From contig OY294044.1 in the NCBI GenBank assembly GCA_958510825.1, positions 44,305,851 through 44,369,850 of the forward strand: 64,000 nt of DNA. Reading direction: 5' to 3'. Both the position numbers and the translations under genes were made by a program. The notes beneath the pieces were generated by a model that saw nothing but the letters and a program-made list of their open reading frames with translations, was not told the origin of the DNA and did no database searches. Source of the stretch: Brachypterus glaber (Eukaryota; Arthropoda; Insecta; Coleoptera; Kateretidae). Shown here in pieces: positions 60,401 to 64,000 of this stretch (the stretch's first letter is position 1; the number at the start of each line of letters is the position of its first letter).

Positions 60401-63226
60401 ATAGAGCAACTTTAGTAGAAGCACTTAGTTGTACAGTTACTCCAGTAGTTTCTATGGTACAGCAAGGGGCGCCCATTACAGCTGATAGTCTAAGTACAGA
60501 TACAAAGCTGATTTTAGAAGAAGTTACTCGGTTACTGAATTTAGAGAAGACGTTGCCTTCATACAAGTATACTGTTTCGGTAGCTTGTTTGAAAGTTATC
60601 AGGAAGTTACAGAAGTTTGGACATTTGCCCAGTAAACCTACTGTGTTTAGAAGCTATGCTGAATATGGAAACTTTATAGGTAAGTTTTATTAATGTTTAT
60701 TGGTAATATACAAGAAAATCCACATAAAGGTTAGTTTTTTTTAATTTACTTTTTTTCCATGAAACCCCTCTTCCCCAAAATTACTACATTATAATTACAT
60801 AATTTACGGACAAAAAAAGACTTTTTAATTTTTTTCACGAGATCGTATTCTCGCTCGTTCAAGACAGTTGGTTTTTTTTAGATGTAAGACTTTCTGCATT
60901 GGAATGCCTGGTGGATTTTGTAAAAGCCGACGGAAAAAAGGAAGATTTGGATGATCTTTTGGACATAGTTGAAAATGACCCAGATCCAGGAGTAAGGCAT
61001 AAGCTGTGCGATCTTTTGATCAAAAAACCACCCTTCAAGAGAGCTCACAGAGAAAGATTAGATAGACCCGATTTGGTAGAGAGAATATGGTCAAATATAA
61101 AGTGAGTTTAAATGTTGATCCTATGTGTTAGTATCTTTTTATGACTTTTTAACCACGTATGTAAAAGGGGCACTCAATCAGTTTTGGCTTTGTCTAGTTG
61201 GTGTGTTAGTGTATTTTGGTGGTTGGCCGATTTGGGCGGAAACTTCCAGGAACCCAAATGGCTAACCACCAAAACACTAGACAACGTAACAACTGATCGA
61301 CTGACCCTACTATGTAATCAGATTTTACTAAAAAAAAAAAGTAAAAAAAGGACAGACATAAATATTTGGGGCAAAAAAGTGGCAACGCCCCCGCCTTTAG
61401 CACGCCTTTGTCTTAAGTTACAGAATAAAAAATTACATTTGATTCATTGATTACCCTGTATAGGGCCGCAAGGGCCCTCCAGGGGCCCGACAATTGAACC
61501 AGTGTTTTAATTTGGCTATATTTTATATCTTAATAAATATTTTAATTTCATACAATTTTATTTAGTTTTAAAAAATATTTATGAATTAACTTAAAGGAGA
61601 ATTAACAATAAAAATTTAATGGTGCAAGAGTTATTTAGGGCCCCGACTTCATAATTTGAATTTGCAAATAAATGTCAGAAAAGTTATAAATCCCCTAATT
61701 GAGGTGTTACGGCTGGTGGTAAATTTTCATGTTTTTTTTTGGTATCTATGCGAAATCCCCTATTGGAATACCAAATTTGTAGTTTTTCTAAAAGTGCATT
61801 TAAAAATATCCTCTAATTGGGAGCGTTTAGGGGGCTAGGTGAAAATTTTCATAGTTTTCTTGTGATATTTCGAAATCTCCTATGTGCAGGAATTCGTTTT
61901 AAAGTTCTAGCTTGCCTGGAAGTGTGTTGAAAAAAATCCCCCTAATTAGGAGGTTTTGTAGGGCCGGAGTAAATTTTCATTCAGAAAAAAATGGCATTCT
62001 ATCAGTTATTAAACAATTTATTTTTAAATGTTAAAACAACCACATTTTGCAATGACAGTATAACAAATTACTTATTTTTTCAGTGGAATGTTGTCTCATG
62101 ATACCCGACTACGGTGTAATCTCGTCGATTTATACTACACACTGTACGGCACAAGGCGACCGGTATGTTTGCCCGTTCCCGAATTAGCCGGTATCATGAA
62201 TCTGAGCAAACAGGACGCCAAACGAGACAAGAAACAAAAGGAAAAGGAAAAAGAAAAACAACAACAAAAAATAAAAGAAGAGGAAATGAGCAAAAATTCA
62301 CCAAATCCGATTATCAAAGAATTGGTGGCACAAACGGCGGAATATATGCAGGTTGATCTTATGGAAACTCAAAATATAACTAAAATTAAGGTAAGAATAG
62401 TGTATTCTATAACTAGTATGGAATAGACAATATTTCGCGAGAGCGGAAAGTTTGTCATACGAGCCGGTAGACGAGTATGACGGTCCCGCGTGCGAAAAGT
62501 CCAAACGAATCAAATATGAAAGACTAGCCATTAGGCTTTAAACTGAGGACTAGGTTTAAAACAACTTTTCTTGCCACAAGACATTGTAAATGCAACAAAA
62601 CACGTATTTTTAAATAAAGCACTTAACATTATTTAATAATGTTAGTACTAAAAAAAGATTTTTATTGAATTTTACCACCTATTTACAAATTATAATGAAA
62701 ATTGTTATGACAGATATCATGGTTTAAATAACCAACGATAGATGGAGGCTCCATCATGGAGCAGTTTTATTTTCTTAACTAAATTGATTAAACACTGGTA
62801 AAATATTAAGAAAAACTACTAAACTACTAAACTTTATGTAATTTTAACCCAAAACTTTAAATTGCATTAGATTATTATTCTATATTTCATAGTAAAATAT
62901 GTATTTTTTGCTAATTTATCTACGAAAAATTTCTTTTTGGCATATTTTCATGGTATTTTTAATAAAAATAAATTAATCATTTTTGTTTTGAATTGCAGGA
63001 AGAAGGAATGGAGATTGACATAGAAGCTCCGACGCTGCAGGACTATTTCTCAGATAATTCCGTATCCTTGCCAGGATTAGGACAAAGTGGTCCAGTGGGG
63101 TTCGAACCAGGAATGTTTCAAAACCAGAAAGAAGGGGATAAAGCAAAGGGTGACACACCTACAAAGGTAAGCAGTTATTTAACGCTGACCCAAATACAAG
63201 CTAAACTCGTCGCAGAATCTAAATGA
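35048..63226 (+). CDS. Taf2: TAF2, TFIID subunit 2 (ten exons visible, 3' end uncertain)
   Basis: TAF2 (TAFII150 type) is a TFIID subunit that contacts core-promoter initiator DNA and holds TAF8/TAF10 in the complex. Exons: 35048-about 35095, 35171-35223, 35273-35436, 36570-37513, 39513-39921, 41964-42203, 59883-60679, 60882-61101, 62084-62390, 62999-63166. All are flanked by GT...AG, and phases agree at every junction from exon 2 on. They sum to about 1,116 codons against roughly 1,200 in human. Order: N-terminal beta domain, M1-aminopeptidase-like fold without the zinc site, then an alpha-helical (ARM/HEAT-like) C-terminal half. The last exon either splices onward at 63167 or reads through to a TGA at 63224. 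A lysine/histidine-rich tail known in other TAF2 proteins may lie right of the window. Introns 3 and 6 are transposon-rich, and intron 6 (17.7 kb) contains three antisense ankyrin genes. Confidence 0.92.
35171..35223 (+). CDS. Taf2: TAF2 exon 2
   Basis: A 53-bp exon between TTTCTACAG and GTAAGT. After two bases completing a codon it encodes [17 protein letters not shown], the conserved first beta strands of the TAF2 N-terminal domain (human HQVVCINNINFQRKS). It ends in phase 0, matching exon 3. Confidence 0.88.
35273..35436 (+). CDS. Taf2: TAF2 exon 3
   Basis: Begins after TTTATTTTAG with GYVELSIVP and continues [13 protein letters not shown], a signature segment of TAF2 and of the N-terminal saddle domain of M1-family folds. 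It ends GAAAC|GTAAGT in phase 2, which exon 4 completes. Confidence 0.92.
35812..36554 (+). mobile_element. Family B MITE ending at the TAF2 exon 4 acceptor
   Basis: Complete 743-bp copy: TA|CAGGGTGAAATTTAAGAGG at left and GGCATGGCAGTAATTGATCACCCTG|TA at right, with terminal inverted repeats of about 130 bp including GGGCCGTAGCTCCCTTAGGGC. Inside, a unit of about 52 bp is repeated three times (36066-36215). The right end lies 15 bp before the first base of TAF2 exon 4. Confidence 0.87.
36570..37513 (+). CDS. Taf2: TAF2 exon 4: inactive aminopeptidase-like core
   Basis: A 944-bp exon from GTGTTTTTAG|G to CTGG|GTAAGT. Recognisable blocks include [32 protein letters not shown] and [11 protein letters not shown]. 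In the position of the M1 zinc motif HExxH it has [10 protein letters not shown], and the distal WLNEG-type glutamate is a lysine (WLNKGIS). The peptidase fold is therefore kept without zinc ligands, as in all TAF2 proteins. The splice acceptor lies 15 bp after the end of a family B transposon at 35812-36554. Confidence 0.95.
37514..39512 (+). other. TAF2 intron 4
   Basis: Non-coding. It holds two inverted copies of the GCCTGCGGCGCT motif (38237, 38355), a duplicated GTTCAATACAACATTTAG (38198, 38217) and a G9 run at 38078. Confidence 0.6.
39513..39921 (+). CDS. Taf2: TAF2 exon 5
   Basis: A 409-bp exon after TTTTTTTCTAG. The join with exon 4 gives GGIVLDPS, as in the conserved GGVLL-P segment. 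It first encodes a proline-rich, probably flexible loop of about 25 residues. Helical TAF2 sequence follows: [34 protein letters not shown] and FNRKR. It ends in phase 2 at AG|GTAAGA. Confidence 0.93.
40069..40770 (+). mobile_element. Family A foldback MITE in TAF2 intron 5
   Basis: A 702-bp copy with ends CAGTGCGGTCCAAAAGTCACC and GGTGACTTTTGGACCGCTCTG, flanked by TA. Its arms match 22469-23185 closely. It would form a long hairpin in the TAF2 primary transcript. Confidence 0.85.
41964..42203 (+). CDS. Taf2: TAF2 exon 6
   Basis: A 240-bp exon from GGTTATAG|A to GGA|GTAAGT. It encodes [23 protein letters not shown], then [15 protein letters not shown] and [10 protein letters not shown]. The [15 protein letters not shown] block is essentially invariant in animal TAF2. 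The donor opens the 17.7-kb intron that contains the ankyrin genes. Confidence 0.95.
42204..42693 (+). other. Start of TAF2 intron 6, 3' side of ankyrin copy 1
   Basis: No gene. TTCGAGG-like and GAAAATCT-like short repeats occur at 42240-42380. The polyadenylation site of ankyrin copy 1 should lie here, but no clean AATAAA was found within 40 bp of its stop. Confidence 0.45.
42694..44055 (-). CDS. Ankyrin-repeat protein, copy 1 (nested in TAF2 intron 6)
   Basis: An intact intronless frame of 453 residues, antisense to TAF2. Residues 1-130 are helical and not obviously ankyrin ([23 protein letters not shown]). From about residue 132 to the end come roughly nine ankyrin-type repeats, with recognisable cores such as TPLIISI (168), ETALVYAL (201), NTALHTAL (240), ETPLQTAV (294), DTALHQAL (358) and QTPLHYSL (392). 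There is no signal peptide or membrane segment, so it is probably cytosolic or nuclear. It is clearly diverged from copies 2 and 3. I do not recognise the family or its partner; ankyrin repeats only suggest protein binding. Confidence 0.82.
   Translation of the reverse strand: MEEGDTLQKQKLFQFLQKKYGNVENLVGEVSKNPDGVVPLISGQKAFEIATRLGYCKVFEKLISQLHYSNPKELFSEIIAHDQSVPWLPNYGEVMVETEYINYGNIFFSLIRKSKRIQDFINVENRSLKDNLLTYALRKKCNTEIIKKIINVTNKGIDVDALHENNRTPLIISIIYQCPTDTIIYLLRKCKKPGSADVLGETALVYALQYSKDIKLIRCLLAKYKSGDCKDINSGNYAGNTALHTALYNKNNLETIKMLVEAGADIDIVRRIRLTQNDSLSLTETPLQTAVRINTPLETFSYLVEKSQKPEIRTKGGQTTLFYTVFYSKDIAVTRCLLEKYRSMGIEHTINLQSEFGDTALHQALRIQNKKEIIELLLEYGASCEIKNHFDQTPLHYSLIHKNNENTVELLINRSSAKCCAKDSKGNSPLFYARKYDYDSRIIKLLLDKEKTF
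44105..44163 (-). promoter_or_regulatory. Conserved upstream block of ankyrin copy 1
   Basis: Starting 50 bp upstream of the ATG is a block with AATAAATTATAGA and ACCTGTGGAATTCC, also found in front of copies 2 and 3. It is the longest conserved stretch outside the coding region of the diverged copy 1, so I infer a core promoter or leader. AATTATAGA could serve as a TATA-like element; this is inference. Confidence 0.45.
44322..45933 (+). mobile_element. 1.6-kb foldback (arms about 750 bp) in TAF2 intron 6
   Basis: The left arm (44322-45060) contains CACCAAACTCGGCCCCCAGC, ACCCATAGGGGC, GAGAGCAAAATTCTAGAGGG, ACTATAGTGAAGGACTGCACGT-type sequence and CAATTTTTATTAAAAATATG. The same landmarks reappear complemented and in reverse order at 45200-45933. 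The centre of symmetry is near 45090. Neither arm codes for protein. Transcription of TAF2 would make a hairpin several hundred base pairs long. Confidence 0.82.
46075..47072 (+). mobile_element. Family A-like element split by a family B insertion
   Basis: 46075-46296 and 46983-47072 are two parts of one diverged family A copy (GAACGAGTTGAAATATAAATT at left, GATATCTCGACTCGCTCAAAA at right), interrupted by the family B element 46297-46982. The nesting shows that family B was active after this family A copy inserted. Confidence 0.65.
46297..46982 (+). mobile_element. Family B MITE, complete, nested in a family A copy
   Basis: About 686 bp from CAGGGTGATCAGTAACTGCC to GGCATGCCAGTTATTGATCACCCTG, followed by TA. 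It is the best copy for defining both ends of the family. Confidence 0.83.
47092..47345 (-). mobile_element. tRNA-derived SINE, copy 2
   Basis: Minus-strand copy of the SINE at 4198-4455, with a better A box (TAGCGTAGTGGC) and the same B box and tail. It lies in TAF2 intron 6, directly after a family A element. The anticodon region of the head has no conserved tRNA fold, so I do not call a tRNA. Confidence 0.82.
47652..47922 (+). mobile_element. Foldback MITE, copy 1
   Basis: CTTGAGACCCAC and GAACACGAATCTGCCATAAA at left are mirrored by TTATGAAAGATTCGTGTTC and GTGGGTCTCAA at right. The centre has CACTGAAA / TTTCAGTG. A second copy lies at 48815-49089. Confidence 0.75.
48491..48565 (+). repeat. 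75-bp hairpin with 29-bp stem
   Basis: The stem arms 48491-48519 and 48537-48565 pair over 29 positions with one mismatch and one G-U, around a 17-base loop. The shape resembles a microRNA precursor or a very small MITE; nothing in the sequence decides between them. Confidence 0.55.
48815..49089 (+). mobile_element. Foldback MITE, copy 2
   Basis: Same plan as 47652-47922, with cleaner ends: CCCACAAAAAAAGTTG at left and CAACTTTTTTATTTTTGTGGG at right. Confidence 0.77.
49115..49440 (+). repeat. Two to three diverged direct repeats of about 130 bp
   Basis: ACTTTTTGAGTATAGTCTTA with flanking ATAGATG and TAGTACACGAAAA-like segments recurs at about 49225 and 49370. Confidence 0.5.
49835..49951 (+). 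mobile_element. Short MITE, copy 2
   Basis: Inverse copy of 12884-13001 (shared GAGGTAAAATATAGCATGTA and GACCTTGAATTTTTCACATT). It lies about 100 bp downstream of ankyrin copy 2. Confidence 0.75.
50050..51489 (-). pseudogene. Ankyrin-repeat gene copy 2, in-frame stop at codon 54
   Basis: The frame aligned with copy 3 starts at an ATG at 51489 and ends at 50050 (480 codons including the stop). It is interrupted by a TAA at 51328-51330, where copy 3 has GAA; there is no indel. An internal ATG at 51243 opens the remaining 397 codons, which keep all ankyrin repeats and contain no other stop. It may be a young pseudogene or may make an N-terminally shortened protein. An AATAAA overlaps the stop region (minus strand, 50043-50048). 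Copies 2 and 3 are near-identical over long stretches, including about 40 bp downstream and 100 bp upstream, so they arose by a recent tandem duplication of about 2 kb. Confidence 0.75.
51525..51582 (-). promoter_or_regulatory. Conserved upstream block of ankyrin copy 2
   Basis: Same block as at copies 1 and 3, beginning 36 bp upstream of the aligned start codon, with AATAAATTATAGA followed by ACCTGTGAAAT. It is preserved even though the downstream reading frame carries a stop. Confidence 0.42.
52086..53537 (-). CDS. Ankyrin-repeat protein, copy 3 (nested in TAF2 intron 6)
   Basis: An intact intronless frame of 483 residues starting [13 protein letters not shown] lysine-rich leader precedes the N-terminal helical region shared with copy 1 ([26 protein letters not shown]). 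About nine ankyrin repeats run from roughly residue 155 to the end ([44 protein letters not shown]). The stop codon is followed at once by AATAAA (minus strand, 52082-52087), so any 3'UTR is very short. It is the most complete member of the array and probably the one closest to the duplicated ancestor. Its cellular role is unknown. Confidence 0.83.
   Translation of the reverse strand: MGTQLDKGKKRKTLENEKQKFFQFLQIKHENIEELVGEVSINPNQEEPVISAKEAFDLSIRFGYCKVFERLISQSHYSKPKDLFTQIIAHDNSIYWLPKYFTSKRAQGTILVENEYINYGNIFCSLIKKTKKSQDFINVEHGDLQDSMLTYALRKKCNINVIKKIINVINKGMDIDKTYEINRTALLISILYECPRDIILYLIEKCKKPIGDNYGNTTLTYALEYSKDVKVIRCLLAKYKSCGYKDINTTDPGGHTALHIALFYKNNKEVIQLLVEAGADIDKVKKHRYLINERIHLIETPLQTAIRVHSPLEILSYLVEKSEKPDVTTEGGQTALFFSVFYSQDVEITRCLLEKYKSMDREDTINKQCKIWGDTALHQALGIKNKKEIIELLIQYGASCELKNKANQTPLHYSMINENIAEIVELLIRHTSESCFAIEDIHGNTPLFYARKNRYNSSIIQQLFDKEQTFSETKIENQSLVIQ
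53571..53630 (-). promoter_or_regulatory. Conserved upstream block of ankyrin copy 3
   Basis: Same block as at copies 1 and 2, beginning 34 bp upstream of the ATG, with AATAAATTATAGA and ACTTGTGGAATTCG. With only three copies of shared descent, conservation may partly reflect age rather than function. Confidence 0.42.
53869..54055 (+). mobile_element. Small MITE with CAAAAGGTAACATTTC ends
   Basis: ACAAAAGGTAACATTTC is mirrored by GAAATGTTACCTTTTGT 187 bp away. It lies just upstream of ankyrin copy 3. Confidence 0.65.
54356..54416 (+). repeat. AT dinucleotide microsatellite
   Basis: About 60 bp of almost pure (AT)n. The apparent open frame through it is meaningless. Confidence 0.9.
55487..55953 (+). 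mobile_element. Family B MITE, right-truncated
   Basis: Starts TA|CAGTGTGATCAGTAACTGCCA and follows the family to GTCCGTCTATTTAATATG; the right third is missing. It lies in TAF2 intron 6 next to a 144-bp tandem array. Confidence 0.75.
56010..56600 (+). repeat. Tandem array of about 144-bp units
   Basis: GTTGGTGCAGGCGTTAAG starts units at 56147, 56291 and 56434, with a diverged start at 56580. Each unit has TCGAGAGGGGCAGCATTTTT, GCCAGCAC and CTTTCGAATGCCGTAGA. A partial unit precedes the first. The spacing (143-146 bp) is very even. Confidence 0.82.
56945..57080 (+). mobile_element. Small MITE with GCCATTTGCACCAA ends
   Basis: GGGCCATTTGCACCAA is mirrored by TTGGTGCAAGTGGCGCT, 136 bp overall. 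The interior is GC-richer (GATTGGTCGGCCGC). Confidence 0.68.
57584..57910 (+). pseudogene. Possible transposon-derived C-terminal coding fragment
   Basis: An open frame of 108 codons whose last 65 residues look protein-like: [29 protein letters not shown] and [10 protein letters not shown], then a stop. The codon pattern is less AT-biased than the surroundings. The N-terminal part overlaps a dispersed repeat also present at 5888-6010, so the start is not real. It resembles C-terminal tails I associate with insect transposon proteins, but I cannot name the family. Confidence 0.4.
57911..59419 (+). other. End of TAF2 intron 6, AT-rich
   Basis: No protein-like frame on either strand and no clear element ends. 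Confidence 0.5.
59420..59560 (+). repeat. Imperfect inverted repeat with CTATAGCCGGCGC
   Basis: TAACTATAGCCGGCGCAATTACTATAG at left faces GCGCTCGGCTATAGTGAAAATAATTACTATAG at right. It lies about 320 bp before TAF2 exon 7. Confidence 0.5.
59883..60679 (+). CDS. Taf2: TAF2 exon 7: helical repeat region
   Basis: A 797-bp exon after TTTATTGCAG. It completes the Asp codon begun by exon 6, giving a [11 protein letters not shown] start, and goes on through [33 protein letters not shown] and KYNDNSKN to [16 protein letters not shown]. This is the alpha-helical repeat domain of the TAF2 C-terminal half. Confidence 0.95.
60882..61101 (+). CDS. Taf2: TAF2 exon 8
   Basis: A 220-bp exon from TTTTTTTAG|AT to ATAAA|GTGAGT. 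It encodes [14 protein letters not shown], an acidic stretch, [14 protein letters not shown] and KPPFKRAH, matching the TAF2 segment with VRHK and PPFT. Phase 1 in and phase 2 out agree with both neighbours. Confidence 0.93.
61206..61285 (+). repeat. 80-bp hairpin in TAF2 intron 8
   Basis: TAGTGTATTTTGGTGGTTGGCC is mirrored by GGCTAACCACCAAAACACTA with a short GC-rich loop. Confidence 0.65.
61690..61985 (+). repeat. Three diverged tandem units of about 120 bp in TAF2 intron 8
   Basis: Each unit has a CTAATT(G/A)GGAGG-like G-rich stretch, then GTAAATTTTCAT or GAAAATTTTCAT, then CGAAATC(C/T)CCTAT. Confidence 0.6.
62084..62390 (+). CDS. Taf2: TAF2 exon 9
   Basis: A 307-bp exon from TTTTTTCAG|T to ATTAAG|GTAAGA. 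The first half is conserved ([20 protein letters not shown] then [16 protein letters not shown]). The second half is a highly charged K/E/Q-rich run, probably a disordered linker or coiled coil, which is normal for the divergent C-terminal part of TAF2. Confidence 0.92.
62391..62998 (+). other. TAF2 intron 9
   Basis: Non-coding. The first 150 bp are GC-richer (GAGCGGAAAGTTTGTCATACG), the rest AT-rich. Confidence 0.6.
62999..63166 (+). CDS. Taf2: TAF2 exon 10 (possibly terminal)
   Basis: After TTTGAATTGCAG the frame reads [13 protein letters not shown], corresponding to the EEEIDMD motif near the TAF2 C-terminus, followed by a low-complexity acidic and polar region. At 63167 there is a good donor (ACAAAG|GTAAGC). 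If it is not used, the frame continues 19 codons to a TGA at 63224-63226. I favour splicing onward to a basic tail exon outside the window, because other TAF2 proteins end in such a tail. Confidence 0.8.
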
Positions 63227-63845
63227 GTAAAGAACTGGATTAAGGCAACTATGATCAGTAGTTTAAAAATTACTTTTAGCGATATTTTTTATTTTCTATT
63301 CTGCTTCAGATAATTTTTGACATTTAGATTAAATTGACTGTCTTACAAATAATTATAAGAAAATATTTTAAAAAGTGAAAGTTTGTTTAAAATTATAATA
63401 AAAGTTTTTTTTGTGTGTAGAATTTTCTTGGGAGTAGCATTAAAACAATCAATTTTCAGTCAGCTATTTAGTGACGTTTCGGCCGATCGGAGAACTTTTT
63501 CTGCGTCTTCGGACTACTGTTAAACTCAATTTGACTGGAGGTCAACTAAATCTAAAAAACAACCTAATGGCATATATAACTACGTGTAAGACATTATTAA
63601 TCCATTAAGGACTACCTATTCATACAGATTTACATTTACAGTTTTTTGTAAGGGGTATTTTAAAATGCATGTAGTTTCCAATTTATTTATTTATGGCTTG
63701 GCATATGCAAAAATAATGGTTGTTTATTTCTAGCCAGTAAATTGTTTACATATTACTAATAATCTCGTTTAACAAGCCAAAACGTGAAAATATTTTTGCA
63801 TTTTTTTTTAGTAAAAATAATCTGATAAATATTTCATATATTATA
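63167..63845 (+). other. Intron or 3' flank of TAF2
   Basis: If the donor at 63167 is used this is intron; if not, the 3'UTR starts after the TGA at 63224-63226, with AATAAA at 63399-63404 as a possible polyadenylation signal. 63474-63530 contains CGTTTCGGCCGATCGG, typical of transposon ends. Confidence 0.45.
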
Positions 63846-64000
63846 CAGTGCGGTCCAAAAGTCACCCCCCCCCCCCCCTTCTTAACTTTTGAACCAGTTG
63901 AGATATCTACTTCAAATTTAGAACTCTTAAATAAGACAACTTAAACTATCTTTTAGCATATATTTGATATTTTCAGCTCTTAAAATGTGGGCAGGGGGGC
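63846..64000 (+). mobile_element. Family A MITE, left end (cut by window edge)
   Basis: Starts TA|CAGTGCGGTCCAAAAGTCACCC at 63844 and matches the left arm of the copies at 22469 and 40069 up to the end of the window. Confidence 0.82.

Overview
The window is AT-rich, intron-rich animal DNA, almost certainly from an insect. It shows GT-AG spliced genes, BEL/Pao and non-LTR retrotransposon remains, tRNA-derived SINEs and very many short inverted-repeat DNA transposons. A beetle-like genome with transposon-swollen introns fits, but the species cannot be read from the sequence.

Two host genes are arranged divergently. On the minus strand are the first two coding exons of fringe, the Golgi O-fucose beta-1,3-N-acetylglucosaminyltransferase of the Notch pathway. 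Exon 1 (26864-26977, signal anchor) and exon 2 (6398-6658, start of the catalytic domain) are split by a 20.2-kb intron; the rest of the gene lies beyond the left edge. On the plus strand, TAF2 (TFIID subunit 2) runs from about 35048 to at least 63166 in ten recognisable exons. Its splice phases agree at every junction except exon 1/exon 2. Between the two starts (27026-35047) I see only repeats.

The 17.7-kb intron 6 of TAF2 carries three intronless ankyrin-repeat genes on the opposite strand (42694-44055, 50050-51489, 52086-53537). They are tandem duplicates with a shared upstream block. The middle copy has an in-frame stop at codon 54.

Most of the remainder is mobile DNA. The fringe intron contains a BEL/Pao element with 161-bp LTRs and 5-bp target duplications (16537-20413). 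Its interior is rearranged: two integrase-derived segments were pasted behind the primer-binding site, and reverse transcriptase and RNase H are missing. A 5'-truncated LINE lies beside it. Two TA-target foldback families recur: family A (about 700 bp, ends CAGTGCGGTCC) and family B (about 700 bp, ends CAGGGTGATCA). One family B copy ends 15 bp before the TAF2 exon 4 splice acceptor. A 1.6-kb foldback lies in TAF2 intron 6. Two elements (25385-26160 and 30232-30810) share an architecture I cannot assign to a family: a CpG-containing motif repeated about every 15 bp in both arms, in opposite orientations.

No rRNA gene, functional tRNA gene or CRISPR array is present.
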